DNA of 22,524 nucleotides, taken from Akkermansia muciniphila. Its GTDB lineage: Bacteria > Verrucomicrobiota > Verrucomicrobiia > Verrucomicrobiales > V1-33. Both the position numbers and the translations under genes were made by a program. Under the pieces are notes generated by a model. The model saw nothing but the letters and a program-made list of their open reading frames with translations, was not told where the DNA came from and made no database searches. Location of the stretch: NCBI GenBank assembly GCA_943331195.2, contig CALQKQ020000007.1, forward strand, positions 1-22,524, given 5' to 3'. Of the stretch, positions 1-8,980 are shown piece by piece (position 1 is the first letter of the stretch; the number at the start of each line of letters is the position of its first letter).

Positions 1-2845
1 CGGCGAGGGTGCGGCCGTCTTTGAGTTTGAGGGTGGTTTGGCGGTAGGCGTCGGCGACGACGGCGCTGGGGTTGAGGATATTGAGGAGAAGGTAGTTGAG
101 GTTGCCGCGGTCGGAGCCGGTGAGGTCGGGGCCGATGGCGCCGCCTTGGCCGTTGAGTTGGTGGCATTGGCCGCAGACGGCGTGGAAGAGGAGGCGGCCC
201 TGTTGGGGATCGGCCTGGGCGAGGGCGGCGGGTTGGAGGCGGGCTTGCCAGGCGGCGAGGGCGGCGGCGGGATCGGGGGCGTCTAGGGGGGTGGAGTCGC
301 CGAGCAGCGCGTTCAATTTTTGCGTTAGAGCGGCGTCGGCAAAGTCGCGGATCTGGCGGGCCTGGAAGGCTCCTAACTGGTCGCGGGGAAGGGTTCCGGC
401 GGCGATGGCGTCTAGGGTTAGGCTGGCCCAGGTGGGGCGGGAGAGGAGGGCGGCGATGACGGCGGGGCGCTCGGCGGCGGGAAGGCGGGGCCAGGCGGCG
501 AGGATGGCTTGGGCGTTAGCGGGGTCGTCCTGGAGGGCGAGGCCGGCGGCGGCCTGGGCGCAGAGTTCGGGTTGGCGGAGGAGGAGGCGGCAGAGGTCGC
601 CGAGCCAGGGGGGGCGGGAATCGATGAGGCTCTGCAGGGCTTGATGGCGCTGGGGCAGCTCGGCTTGGGGGTTGAGTGCTAGGGCGCGGAGTTCCTCCAG
701 GGCGAGGGGGTCACCGAAGGCGGCGCGGAGTTGGCGCAGGCGGGAGGCTAGGGCGGGTGGGGCTTCGTGGGCGAGGAGGGGAAGGACGCGCGGCCAGGCG
801 GGAGGAGGGGTGACGGCGCTGCGGCCGGCGAGGCCTTGGAGGATTCCCTCGACCAAGGCGAGGCGGATTGGGGGAGGGCTGGGGTCAGGCAACGAGGTGA
901 GGAGGGCGTCGAGGGCGGCGGGGTTGCGGTCGAGGTCCTCGGTGAGGAGGCGGGCGGCAAAGCGTTGCAGGCGAGGCAGTTGGGCGGGGGCGAGGAGCTG
1001 GGCAAAGCTGGTGTCGGGGAGGGCGGCGAGGGGTTCTATGCCGCTCCAGAGGACGTTGGGAAGGTTGTGGTCGGTGTCGTCTGCGGCGCGTTTGAGGAGG
1101 GCGGCGGCGAGAGGCGGACGCTGGTCGAGGGGGAGGGCGGAGAGGAGCGAGGCGAGCGCGAGGCGGACGAGGCCGCTGGGTTCCTCGGCGGCTAGGGCGG
1201 GGAGGGTGTGGCGGCACAAGCTAGCGAAGCGAGCGCGGGTGGCGGGGTCGTCTTGGCTTTGGTCTTGGAGGAGGCGCAGGGCCCAGGCGCGCAGGGCTTC
1301 GTCAGGGTCGCTGAGGAGTTTTTCTAACAGGTCGGCATCGCCCCATTGGCAGACGTGGAGGGCCCAGAGGGCGCGGAGGCGGTGGACGGTGTCGGGGGCT
1401 TCGCGGGCGATGCGGAGCAGGGCGGGAGCGGCCTCGGCGCGATCGGTGGGGCTGGCGGCGCGGGCGGCGAGGACGCGCCGGGCTTGGCGGGAGAGCCAGT
1501 CGTTGGGGTTGGTTTGGAGGTCGGCTAGGGCAGCGGGGCCGAGGGCGGTGAGGTCGCCCTGGGTGCGGGGGGCGGGGGGGCCATAGCTGATTTTGTAAAT
1601 GCGTCCGCTGGTGCGGTGGATGCCGTCTTGGTCGTGGCATTCCCCGGCGTCGCTCCAGTCGCTAACAAATACTCCGCCATCGGGGGCGGCGATGAGGTCG
1701 ATGCCGCGGAACCAGGGATCGGGGAAGAAAAAGGCATCTGGTTGGGCCTGGCCGAGGAAGCCACTGCCGCGGCGGGAGAGGTTTTCGACGTTGAGGCGGC
1801 GGCCGTGGAAATTGATGGTGAGGAGTTTGCCGGTCCACTCTGGGGGCCACTGGCCGCCTTGATAGACGAGGAGGCCGGTGTGGGCGTGGCCGCCGCCGGC
1901 GGCGCTGGTGGCATCGCTGAGGCCCTGGCGGACGTCGGCCCATTTTTCGCTGGTGGCCCAGTGGACGTGGTCGGCGTGTTGGTCGATGAGGTCGTAGATG
2001 TGAGGGTTAGGGTCGTTGCCGAACATGCGGCGGTAGTGGGCGCCGGGGATGAGATGCCAGAGGTGTCCGATGACGGTATTGATGAAGAAGGCTTCGCCTT
2101 TGGGGTCCCAGTCGTGGCCCCAGGGGTTGGTGGTGCCGTGGGCGACGATTTCGCAGGTGTGGCGGCGGGGGTGGAAGCGCCAGATGCCGGTGTTGATGGC
2201 GAGCCGGTCGGGGTCGGGGGTGCCGGGTTTGCCGACGTGGGAGGTGCCGAGAATGCCTTGGCGGCCGTAGAGCCAGCCGTCGGGGCCCCAGCGGAGGCCA
2301 TTGGCGACGGTGTGAGCGGCTTTTTGATAGTCGAAGCCGTCGAGGAGGATTTCGGGGGCGGCGTCGGGGATGTCGTCGCCATTAGCGTCGGGGATGAATA
2401 CCAGGTTAGGAAGAGTGAGGGCGTAGATGCCGCCGGGGCCGACTTCGAGGCTGGTGAGGCGTTGGGCGCCGTCCCAGAAGACGGTGCGTTTGTCGAAGTG
2501 GCCGTCGTTGTCTTGATCTTCGAAGATGAGGATGCGGTCGCGGAGGTCGGTTTTGGAGAGGTTGCCGGGGTCGGAGTAGGTGTAGCATTCGGCGACCCAG
2601 AGGCGGCCGCGGGGGTCGGTGGTGATGGCGATGGGTTGTTGGACGTCGGGTTCGGCGGCGAAGGCGGTGCAGTGGAAACCGGGGGGCAGCGGCATTTGGG
2701 CGGCGGCCTGGGCGGCGGGCATGGGGGCACCGGGGGTGGTTTCGCTGTTGTAGGGGGTGGGGAAGGTGGGGGCGGGCGTGGGGGCGGCGGCGCTGGGGAG
2801 GGCGAGGGCCAGGAAGGGGGCGAGGAGGAAGGGGAGGGGGTGCAT
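1..2845 (-). CDS. PVC-type heme-binding CxxCH protein, propeller + HEAT (3' partial)
   Basis: The frame is open from ATG at 2845 through the left edge, so at least 948 residues are visible and the C-terminus is missing. Residues 1-21 form a signal peptide ending in Ala-Ala-Ala. The mature part begins with the family hallmark LPPGF (53-57), then FAAEPDV and RGRLWVAECYTY (79-90), and an acidic DQDNDGHFD turn (110-118). This opens a glucose-dehydrogenase-like beta-propeller over about residues 55-400. An Ala/Leu-rich, helical, HEAT-like region follows to about residue 850. A single heme site, Cys-Gly-Gln-Cys-His, lies at residues 891-895 (161-175), followed by GPDLTGSDRGN, as in the Verrucomicrobium/Pirellula heme-binding domain. 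The family is known by domain as a secreted or periplasmic dehydrogenase-like cytochrome; substrate is unknown and often inferred to be sugar-related. Codons end almost always in C, which creates long false frames on both strands. The start is chosen because the signal peptide begins directly there. Confidence 0.9.
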   Translation of the reverse strand, partial: MHPLPFLLAPFLALALPSAAAPTPAPTFPTPYNSETTPGAPMPAAQAAAQMPLPPGFHCTAFAAEPDVQQPIAITTDPRGRLWVAECYTYSDPGNLSKTDLRDRILIFEDQDNDGHFDKRTVFWDGAQRLTSLEVGPGGIYALTLPNLVFIPDANGDDIPDAAPEILLDGFDYQKAAHTVANGLRWGPDGWLYGRQGILGTSHVGKPGTPDPDRLAINTGIWRFHPRRHTCEIVAHGTTNPWGHDWDPKGEAFFINTVIGHLWHLIPGAHYRRMFGNDPNPHIYDLIDQHADHVHWATSEKWADVRQGLSDATSAAGGGHAHTGLLVYQGGQWPPEWTGKLLTINFHGRRLNVENLSRRGSGFLGQAQPDAFFFPDPWFRGIDLIAAPDGGVFVSDWSDAGECHDQDGIHRTSGRIYKISYGPPAPRTQGDLTALGPAALADLQTNPNDWLSRQARRVLAARAASPTDRAEAAPALLRIAREAPDTVHRLRALWALHVCQWGDADLLEKLLSDPDEALRAWALRLLQDQSQDDPATRARFASLCRHTLPALAAEEPSGLVRLALASLLSALPLDQRPPLAAALLKRAADDTDHNLPNVLWSGIEPLAALPDTSFAQLLAPAQLPRLQRFAARLLTEDLDRNPAALDALLTSLPDPSPPPIRLALVEGILQGLAGRSAVTPPPAWPRVLPLLAHEAPPALASRLRQLRAAFGDPLALEELRALALNPQAELPQRHQALQSLIDSRPPWLGDLCRLLLRQPELCAQAAAGLALQDDPANAQAILAAWPRLPAAERPAVIAALLSRPTWASLTLDAIAAGTLPRDQLGAFQARQIRDFADAALTQKLNALLGDSTPLDAPDPAAALAAWQARLQPAALAQADPQQGRLLFHAVCGQCHQLNGQGGAIGPDLTGSDRGNLNYLLLNILNPSAVVADAYRQTTLKLKDGRTLA

Positions 2846-3118
2846 GTGGCGCAGCAGGCTAAGGGATGAGAGGGGCTTGGGAAGGCTTTGTTTGCGGGGA
2901 GGGCGGGGAAAAGGTGAGGGCGAGGTGAGGGCGGGAGGGCTGAGGGCAGTGGGGGCGGGGAGAAGTTTCTCGTTGCTTCAGTCTCGGCAAACCGCCAGCG
3001 TGGCCTTGCGGCAGGGACCAGGCTTTGGTTGGCTGCGGGGAGCGCGGCGGCGGCTTCGGGCAACCGGAGCGGCTGAGAGGCGGCCCATGTTGGTTCTGCG
3101 AGTAATCTTCTTTTTTAT

Positions 3119-3481
3119 ATGAGTCTCAAAATTAAATCTTCTGAAGAGCGGCCCCAGTGTTTTGTCCTCAAGTTGGAGGGTCGGCTGGACACGGAGACGC
3201 ACCAACAATTTGCGTCGATGGTGGACATGGTGTTTGGGACGCCGGTGAAGGCGGTCACGCTGGACGTGGCGGAGTTGGACTATATGAGCAGCATGGGGCT
3301 GCGGGTGCTGATGCAGCTGATGAAGCGGCTCAAGGCTCAGGGGGCGCCTTTGTTGGTGATCCACCCGAAGGATTCGATCAAGGCGGTGTTGGAGATTGCC
3401 AACGTGTTGCCCTCGATGTCGCTTTTCGCGAGCGTGGCCGAGGCCGACGCTTATTTGGATAACATCCAGAAGAATGCCTAA
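3119..3481 (+). CDS. STAS-domain anti-sigma factor antagonist (SpoIIAA/RsbV-like)
   Basis: This 120-residue single-domain protein has the STAS layout: a beta hairpin ending EGRLDTET (20-27), a hydrophobic strand VTLDVAEL (46-53), then the phosphorylation loop YMSSMGLRVL (55-64). By alignment to SpoIIAA the second serine, Ser58, is the likely phospho-acceptor. Such proteins bind an anti-sigma kinase when unphosphorylated and so free the sigma factor; phosphatase action resets them. The next gene, 27 bases downstream on the same strand, encodes both a SpoIIE phosphatase and an RsbW-like kinase domain, so the two very likely act together in the cytoplasm. No Shine-Dalgarno motif is seen; the ATG follows a T-rich tract (TTCTTTTTTAT). 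No sigma factor gene is adjacent, so the final target is not visible. Confidence 0.92.
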   Translation: MSLKIKSSEERPQCFVLKLEGRLDTETHQQFASMVDMVFGTPVKAVTLDVAELDYMSSMGLRVLMQLMKRLKAQGAPLLVIHPKDSIKAVLEIANVLPSMSLFASVAEADAYLDNIQKNA

Positions 3482-3508
3482 TGCCATGGAGCCTATAAGC
3501 TGCGGGCG

Positions 3509-5905
3509 ATGAGGCGTTTTCAAATCTCGCTGGCGCACCGCATGGTGGTGCTGATCCTCGCGGGAGCGGGATCGGTGCTGTTGGGGGTTCTGGGGTATCA
3601 ATATGGGCATCAGCGCGAGCGCAGCCTGGAGCTAGCGGTGCGGGCGGGCGACACCCAGGCGCAGTCGGTGGCCTTGCAAATTGACTCGAGCCTGGGCCGG
3701 GCGGAGGCGCTGGTGGGGCAGACGGCCTTGCTCTTGAAAGATAAGGAACTGCGGCGGGCGGACACGGCGGACTTGATCCGGCGGACCTTGGAAAGGCACC
3801 CGCGGCTGGGGGGGATGGCGGTGGCTTTGGCGGAATCGGCGGCGGGGGCGAGCGATTTCAAGATTCTCTATGGCTGGCGGCAGGGGAGCGGGGTTGCGGT
3901 GGAGGATCGGCCGGATCCGGCGGCGGACTATCAAAGCGATTGGTTTCGCCAGCCCTGCGAGGGGCGGGCGGCGACCTGGATTGAGCCCTACTTCGATGTC
4001 CAGGCGGGGACGACGATGGTGACGTATGCGGTGCCGATCATGCGGGGGGAGGAGGTGGCGGCGGTGGTGACCTGCGATCTGGCGCTGGATTACATTCGCG
4101 GGGTGTTGGCCACTTTGCCTTTGGGGCCGGAGGAAACCGTAGCCTTGTTGTCGCGCCGGGGGACGTTTGTGGCGCATCCGACGCATCCGGAGTTGGAGAT
4201 GAAAGAGACGATTTTTAGCCTAGCGGGGGCGCAGGCGGAGCCGGAGGCGAAGGAATCGCTGGAGCGTCTTGGCAGGGCCATGATCGGGGGGGCGTCGGGC
4301 CATTTGAGTTATCGGCGGCTTTTTGGGGAGAGCCTGGGGGTGGAGTATGCGAGCTACGCGGTGGTGCCGTCCACTGGCTGGGCGTTAGGGCTATTCCGGC
4401 CGGAGCGGCAGGTGCTGGCTCCGCTGGATCGGCTGAATCGGGTTGCGCTGGTGGGGGCGGCGGTCAGCTTGGGGCTGCTGTTGATTCCTGCGCTGGGGAT
4501 TGCGTGGTCGGTGGCGCGGCCGCTGCGGCGCTTGGCGGAGGCTTCGCAGAGTTTGGCGGGCGGCGATTTTGATGCGGTGCTGCCGGTGGTGCGGCACCAG
4601 GATGAGGTGGCGCGGCTGACGGCGGCGTTTGAGCAAATGCGCCAGGATTTGCGGCGCTACATCGCCGACCTCACGGCGACGACGGCGGCGCGGGCGCGGC
4701 TCGCGGGGGAGCTTTCCGCCGCTAGGGAGATTCAGCTCAGTTTGTTGCCCAAGGTTTTTTCTCCGTTTCCGGGGCATCCGGAAATTGATTTATATGCGAC
4801 GCTGGTGTCGGCGGCGGAAGTGGGCGGGGACCTCTATGACTTTGCTTGGCTCGACGAGGATCACCTCTATGTGGCGATTGGAGATGTCTCCGGCAAGGGA
4901 GTGGCGGCTTCGCTGCTGATGGCGGTGGGCAAGACGCTTTTGAAGGCAGCGGTGCAGCATTGGCGAGATCCCGGCTTGGCCTTGGCCCAGGTGAATGCGG
5001 AGCTGGAGGAGGACAACGAGGCGTGCATGTTCATCACCTTGTTTTGCGGGATTCTGGACCTGCGCAGCGGCGTGATGAGCTATGCCAATGCCGGGCACAA
5101 TCCGCCGCTGTTGGCGCGCTTAGGCGGTGCCTTGGTCGTCCTCGACGAGCAGCCCGATGCGCCGCTAGGGATTTGGCCGGACACGGTCTATCAAAACCGC
5201 AGCCGCCAGCTGCAAACGGGCGATGTGCTGCTGCTTTTCAGCGATGGGGTGACCGAGGCCATGAACGAGGCGTTTGCGGAATTTGGCGACGAGCGGCTGC
5301 GGGATTTCTTGCGCGGGGCGGCGGGCCAGGAGGTCCGCCCGCTGCTGGAGGCGTTAGGAGTGGCGGTGCAAGCGCACGCCGCCGGGGCGCCGCAGTCGGA
5401 CGACGTCACCGCGCTGGCGCTGCGCTACCGGGCCCGGGCGGCGGCGGCGGGGGAGGTGGATGTGATGCGAAACGCGGTAGGGCGGGCTCCGGATGCGCGC
5501 CTGGATTTGCCTAACCGGCTGGAGGAATTGCCCCAGCTGGTGGCTTGGATTGAGGCGCAAGTGGTGGCCCTGGGAATCCCCGCAGGGATGCTGGGCACGC
5601 TGAATTTAGTGTTAGAAGAGTGGGTGGTGAATGTGATTTCCTATGGTTATGCGGACGGGGATCGGCATGGGATTGACATCGGGCTATGGCGCGAGGCCGC
5701 AGGCGTGCGGCTCATGGTGGTGGACGATGCGGTGGCCTTTGATCCCACGGCGCGGGCGGAGGTGGACACGTCGCTGCCGCTGGAGGACCGCCCCATTGGG
5801 GGCTTGGGGATTCATTTTATGCGGCAGACCATGGACGTTTTTAGCTATGCCCGCTGCGGCCAGCGCAACGTGGTGACTTTGGAAAAGCGCTTTGCGGCGG
5901 GCTGA
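3509..5905 (+). CDS. Membrane sensor SpoIIE phosphatase fused to RsbW-like kinase domain
   Basis: This 798-residue protein reads as follows: a transmembrane helix at about 12-32; an extracytoplasmic Cache-like sensor at about 36-300; a second helix at about 312-336; HAMP at about 337-390; a helical linker ending AREIQ (405-409); a PP2C/SpoIIE domain at about 420-640; and a GHKL ATPase domain at about 665-798. Phosphatase metal ligands are visible: GGDLYDF with Asp441, GDVSGKG with Asp459, FSDGVTE with Asp579, and QSDDVT with Asp631/632. The ATPase N-box is EEWVVN (Glu704, Asn708) and the G2 loop is GGLG (764-767). The G1 box reads Asp-Asp-Ala (739-741) where many relatives have Asp-x-Gly. Family knowledge says the phosphatase dephosphorylates a STAS antagonist and the kinase rephosphorylates it; the STAS gene just upstream is the obvious substrate. 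The ligand of the sensor is unknown. Confidence 0.92.
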   Translation: MRRFQISLAHRMVVLILAGAGSVLLGVLGYQYGHQRERSLELAVRAGDTQAQSVALQIDSSLGRAEALVGQTALLLKDKELRRADTADLIRRTLERHPRLGGMAVALAESAAGASDFKILYGWRQGSGVAVEDRPDPAADYQSDWFRQPCEGRAATWIEPYFDVQAGTTMVTYAVPIMRGEEVAAVVTCDLALDYIRGVLATLPLGPEETVALLSRRGTFVAHPTHPELEMKETIFSLAGAQAEPEAKESLERLGRAMIGGASGHLSYRRLFGESLGVEYASYAVVPSTGWALGLFRPERQVLAPLDRLNRVALVGAAVSLGLLLIPALGIAWSVARPLRRLAEASQSLAGGDFDAVLPVVRHQDEVARLTAAFEQMRQDLRRYIADLTATTAARARLAGELSAAREIQLSLLPKVFSPFPGHPEIDLYATLVSAAEVGGDLYDFAWLDEDHLYVAIGDVSGKGVAASLLMAVGKTLLKAAVQHWRDPGLALAQVNAELEEDNEACMFITLFCGILDLRSGVMSYANAGHNPPLLARLGGALVVLDEQPDAPLGIWPDTVYQNRSRQLQTGDVLLLFSDGVTEAMNEAFAEFGDERLRDFLRGAAGQEVRPLLEALGVAVQAHAAGAPQSDDVTALALRYRARAAAAGEVDVMRNAVGRAPDARLDLPNRLEELPQLVAWIEAQVVALGIPAGMLGTLNLVLEEWVVNVISYGYADGDRHGIDIGLWREAAGVRLMVVDDAVAFDPTARAEVDTSLPLEDRPIGGLGIHFMRQTMDVFSYARCGQRNVVTLEKRFAAG

Positions 5906-5924
5906 GCGAGGCGGGTGGCTCGGG

Positions 5925-7136
5925 CTATTGGGCGCTAGCTTCGAAGGTTGTTCCGCCTAACAGGCCTAGAGCTTCGCCGCAGAGATAGAGGGAGCCGCAG
6001 AGGAGGCGGCGGCTTCGGCTTGGGGCGCTTAAGACCTCCGCGAGGGAGGGCGCGGTGCGGCTGGGGATTTCGGGCAAGGCGGCCTGCCAGGCTTGGCACA
6101 AGGCGGCGGCGGGAATGGATCGGGGGGAGTCCACGGTGACGAAGGTGGCCTCGCGGACGATGGGGCCGAGCAGGGCCAGGGAGAGGGCGTGGTCTTTGCC
6201 TTCGACGGCGCCGAACACGAGGTCAGCCTGCTCGGTGCCGAAGCGGTCCTGCCAGGTGCGCACCAGGCCGGCGATGCTGTGGGGATTGTGGGCGCCGTCG
6301 AGAATGAGGCGCCCATCCTGCAAGCTTTGGAAGCGAGCCGGCCAGGTGGTGGCCGTGAGACCTGCTAGGATGGCGGGCGGCGGGGGCAGGCAAGCGGCTT
6401 CCTCGAGAGCCGCTAGGGCCAGCGCGGCATTCCACTGCTGATGGCTTCCGGCGAGGGGCAGGGCCGCAGCCGGGTAGGGGGTTTCAATGAAGCGCAGCCG
6501 ACTGCCCGCTGCGGCGGCGGCGCGCTGCAAGACGGCGGCGGCCTCGGGCGCTTGGGGGGCGCTGACCACGGGAATGCCCGGCTTGATGATGCCAGCTTTT
6601 TCCCCGGCGATCTCGCTCAAGCTGTTCCCGAGCCAGAGCTGGTGATCGAGGGCGATGGGGGCGATCACGCTAACCACGGGTCGCAGGGCGTTCGTGGCGT
6701 CGAGGCGGCCGCCCATGCCGGTTTCTAAGACCACGATTTCCGCCCCGGCCCGATCAAACCAATCGAGTGCTAGGGCGAGGGTGAGTTCAAAGAAAGTGGG
6801 ATGCGGCTGCCAGGAAGCGACCAGATCGCGCAGGGCGCTGAGGCTGCGGGCGATTTCGGCTTCGGGCATGAGGAGGCCGCCGACTTGGATGCGCTCGCGG
6901 AAGTGCACCAGGTGGGGCGAGGTGAAGAGGGCGGTGCGCTCGCCGCCGGCGCGGAGGACGGACTCCATGAAGGCGCAGGTGCTGCCCTTGCCGTTGGTGC
7001 CGGCGACGTGGAGGAAGCGCTGTCCGGTGCCGGGCAGTTGGAGGGCTTTGAGCAGCTTGCGGGTGTTTTCCAGGCCCGGCTTGATGCCGAACTGCTGCAC
7101 GCTGTAAAGCCAGGCGAGCGCTGCCGCGTAATCCAT
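5925..7136 (-). CDS. folC: Bifunctional folylpolyglutamate/dihydrofolate synthase
   Basis: This 403-residue cytoplasmic Mur-ligase-fold enzyme adds glutamate to dihydropteroate and/or folates with ATP. Diagnostic motifs appear in order: the P-loop GTNGKGST (46-53), RTALFTSPHLVHFRERI, LETGMGGRLDATNAL, the IALDHQLWLG strand, EIAGEKAGIIKPG, and the C-terminal-domain LDGAHNP. Length is slightly below the usual 420-430, but both domains are complete. The ATG at 7136 lies 6 bases after the accD stop, so the gene is probably translated from an accD-folC transcript, a pairing common in bacteria. It converges on the phosphatase gene with only 19 bases between, and no clear terminator is seen there. 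Confidence 0.95.
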   Translation of the reverse strand: MDYAAALAWLYSVQQFGIKPGLENTRKLLKALQLPGTGQRFLHVAGTNGKGSTCAFMESVLRAGGERTALFTSPHLVHFRERIQVGGLLMPEAEIARSLSALRDLVASWQPHPTFFELTLALALDWFDRAGAEIVVLETGMGGRLDATNALRPVVSVIAPIALDHQLWLGNSLSEIAGEKAGIIKPGIPVVSAPQAPEAAAVLQRAAAAAGSRLRFIETPYPAAALPLAGSHQQWNAALALAALEEAACLPPPPAILAGLTATTWPARFQSLQDGRLILDGAHNPHSIAGLVRTWQDRFGTEQADLVFGAVEGKDHALSLALLGPIVREATFVTVDSPRSIPAAALCQAWQAALPEIPSRTAPSLAEVLSAPSRSRRLLCGSLYLCGEALGLLGGTTFEASAQ

Positions 7137-7142
7137 GGCGGT

Positions 7143-7994
7143 TCAGGCGGCGCTAGGCTGCCGGGCGGGCATCAGATAATTTAAAAAGCGGCCCAAGGTG
7201 TCGCGCAATTCCTTGCGGTGCACGATGCGGTCGATCAAGCCGTGGCCGAGCATGAATTCGGCGGTTTGGAAACCGGGAGGCAGTTTTTGGTGGGTGGTTT
7301 CCTTGATGACCACGGGGCCGGCGAAGCCGATCACGGTGCCCGGTTCGGCGAGGTTGATGTCGCCGAGCACGGCGAAGCTGGCGGTGGTTCCGCCGAAGGT
7401 CGGGTGCGTCAGGACCGAGATGAAGGGGAGGCCGGCTTGGTGGTGCAGGGCCAAGGCACCGCTGGTCTTGGCCATTTGCATCAAGCTCAAAATGCCCTCG
7501 TGCATGCGGGCGCCACCGGAGGCGGCCACGATGATGAGGCCGCGCTTTTCGCGGGTGGCGGTTTCGATAGCGCGGGTGATTTTTTCGCCCACGACGCTGC
7601 CCATGCTGGCACCTTGAAAGCGGAAATCCATCACCGCTAGGGCCACGAGATGGCCGTGCAGCTTGCCCCGCCCGGTGACCACGGCCTCCTTGAGGCCGGT
7701 CTTTTTCATGCTGGCGCGCAGCTTGTCGTCGTAGCCTTTAAACTCCAGCGGATTGAGGCTGCGCAACTGTTCGTCCATGGGATGCCAGGTCCCGCCATCA
7801 ATGATGGAGGCAATCCGGGTGTCCGAATCCATCGGGTTGTGGTGGCTGCACTTCGGGCAGGTCCGCAGATTTTCCACCAAATCAATCTCGTGCAGCATGG
7901 CCTTACAGCCGGGGCACTTGTGCCACTGCCCCTCCGGCATGTCGGTCTTTTTGTCGCCGAAGGCTCCGAGGGTAAGTTTCTTGAAAAAGGACAT
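7143..7994 (-). CDS. accD: Acetyl-CoA carboxylase carboxyltransferase subunit beta
   Basis: This 283-residue subunit carries the carboxyl transfer from biotin to acetyl-CoA, the first committed step of fatty acid synthesis, in complex with AccA. The N-terminal zinc ribbon is intact, with Cys27-x2-Cys30 and Cys46-x2-Cys49. The crotonase-fold core shows VVTGRGKLHGH, the SGGARMHEG oxyanion/CoA region, FISVLTHPTFGGTTASFA, and a C-terminal VIKETTHQKLPPGFQ. The start is set at ATG 7994 (Met-Ser-Phe-Phe-Lys-Lys), matching the short lead before the zinc ribbon in relatives; a longer in-frame start at 8030 would be TTG and adds Pro-rich residues. No Shine-Dalgarno is seen. folC follows after 6 bases. 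Confidence 0.96.
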   Translation of the reverse strand: MSFFKKLTLGAFGDKKTDMPEGQWHKCPGCKAMLHEIDLVENLRTCPKCSHHNPMDSDTRIASIIDGGTWHPMDEQLRSLNPLEFKGYDDKLRASMKKTGLKEAVVTGRGKLHGHLVALAVMDFRFQGASMGSVVGEKITRAIETATREKRGLIIVAASGGARMHEGILSLMQMAKTSGALALHHQAGLPFISVLTHPTFGGTTASFAVLGDINLAEPGTVIGFAGPVVIKETTHQKLPPGFQTAEFMLGHGLIDRIVHRKELRDTLGRFLNYLMPARQPSAA

Positions 7995-8060
7995 GGCAGG
8001 AGGGGGGTTCAATGGCCAGCCTGCCCCCAAAATCCCCCCAAATCAAGCTGGACTCTTGAC

Positions 8061-8101
8061 CCCCCCCGGCGGCCTCCGCTGGGTGCGGGGGCCGGTGGGG
8101 G
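8061..8101 (-). terminator. Stem-loop between hydrolase gene and accD (terminator-like)
   Basis: The arms 8061-8070 and 8091-8101 pair as five C:G pairs, a one-base bulge at 8096, and CCGGC/GCCGG. A further CCGC/GCGG pairing is possible inside the loop. It sits just after the hydrolase stop and before accD on the minus strand, where termination would be expected. It has no U-tract, so it may be Rho-assisted, a processing structure, or a chance of high GC. Confidence 0.35.
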
Positions 8102-8137
8102 ATGGAAAGGAGGGTGGCTGGGGCCGCTGGGGGGTTG

Positions 8138-8872
8138 CTAGGATTTCCGGTGTTCGAGGAGCCAGGCGTAGAGATCGGGGTTGTCGAAGGTGGTGGTCCA
8201 GGAGTCGTGGCCGATGCCGGGGTAGACGGTGAGGCGGGCTTTGCTGTCGACTTTTTTGAGGGCTTCGAGCATGTCGAGGGAGCGCTGGAGGGGGACGGCG
8301 GTGTCTTTGTCGCCGTGGAAGGCCCAGATGGGGACGGACTTGAAATTGGCGACGGAGGCGGGGTCGCCGCCGCCGCAGATGGGCACGGCGGCGGCCATCA
8401 GGGTGGGGTGGTCTTTGAGGAGGGACCAGGTAGCGAAGCCGCCCATGCTGATGCCGGTGATGTAGATGCGTTTGGGGTCGATGGGTTGCCCGGCCACGAC
8501 GTGATCGATGAGGCCTTTGACGGCGACGGTGTCCCACCAGCGACCGGCGGGGCACTGTGGGGCGATCATGAGGAAGGATTCTAACTCTGGCTTGGAGCCG
8601 GCCAATTTGGGGGGGCCGTGCTTTTTGACGAGTTCGAGGTCGGAGCCGCGTTCACCGGCGCCGTGGAGGAAAACCAGGAGGGGCCAACCGGCGGCGGGCT
8701 TGGCGGCCTTGGGCAGGTAGGACCAGTAGCCCAGGGTGGTGGGGCTGCCGGCGTCGCCTGGGACGGAAAGGGAGTCTTTGACGAGGACCCCGGGGGTGAG
8801 ATCGGCGGCGCTGAGGGGGGTGCCGAGCAGGGCGAGGCAGAGCAGGGTAAGGGAGGGGTGAGAGGATAACAT
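8138..8872 (-). CDS. Secreted alpha/beta-hydrolase (esterase/peptidase-like)
   Basis: This 244-residue protein starts with a signal peptide (about 1-22, cleavage after Leu-Ser-Ala). The fold is a compact alpha/beta hydrolase resembling PHB-depolymerase/prolyl-oligopeptidase-like esterases. The oxyanion stretch is FLHGAGERG (68-76), the nucleophile elbow is GISMGG with Ser142, the acid is likely Asp190 in HGDKDTAVP, and the base is His222 in GIGHDSW. A long IAPQCPAGRWWD segment after the first strands is typical of the secreted family members that act on esters or short peptides, but the substrate cannot be read from sequence. It is transcribed divergently from the lipoprotein gene at 8981 and lies upstream of accD without an obvious functional link. 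Confidence 0.88.
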   Translation of the reverse strand: MLSSHPSLTLLCLALLGTPLSAADLTPGVLVKDSLSVPGDAGSPTTLGYWSYLPKAAKPAAGWPLLVFLHGAGERGSDLELVKKHGPPKLAGSKPELESFLMIAPQCPAGRWWDTVAVKGLIDHVVAGQPIDPKRIYITGISMGGFATWSLLKDHPTLMAAAVPICGGGDPASVANFKSVPIWAFHGDKDTAVPLQRSLDMLEALKKVDSKARLTVYPGIGHDSWTTTFDNPDLYAWLLEHRKS

Positions 8873-8944
8873 GTCGCCAACAGATGCCAGGGGAAAGCCG
8901 GGTTGACCAGAGTAAAAATGGCTGGGAAAGGGTCGGGCCGAGCG

Positions 8945-8973
8945 TTGACAGCACCTCCCGGAGCCCTTTTATT
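8945..8973 (+). promoter_or_regulatory. Possible sigma-70 promoter for lipoprotein gene
   Basis: A perfect TTGACA at 8945-8950 is followed after 17 bases by TTTATT (8968-8973), a 4/6 match to the -10 box. The predicted transcript would begin near 8980, at or next to the ATG at 8981, implying a leaderless or very short-leader mRNA. The -35 match is strong and the -10 weak. Confidence 0.4.
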
Positions 8974-8980
8974 TGCCAGC

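Noticed and set aside
1525..3063. Long Pro/Ser/Thr-rich open frame on the minus strand, and a Gly/Glu/Val-rich frame on the plus strand (1616-2869)
   Set aside because: Both are out-of-frame readings of the PVC heme protein, produced by its C-ending codons; neither shows domain motifs, while the true frame has the full family signature.
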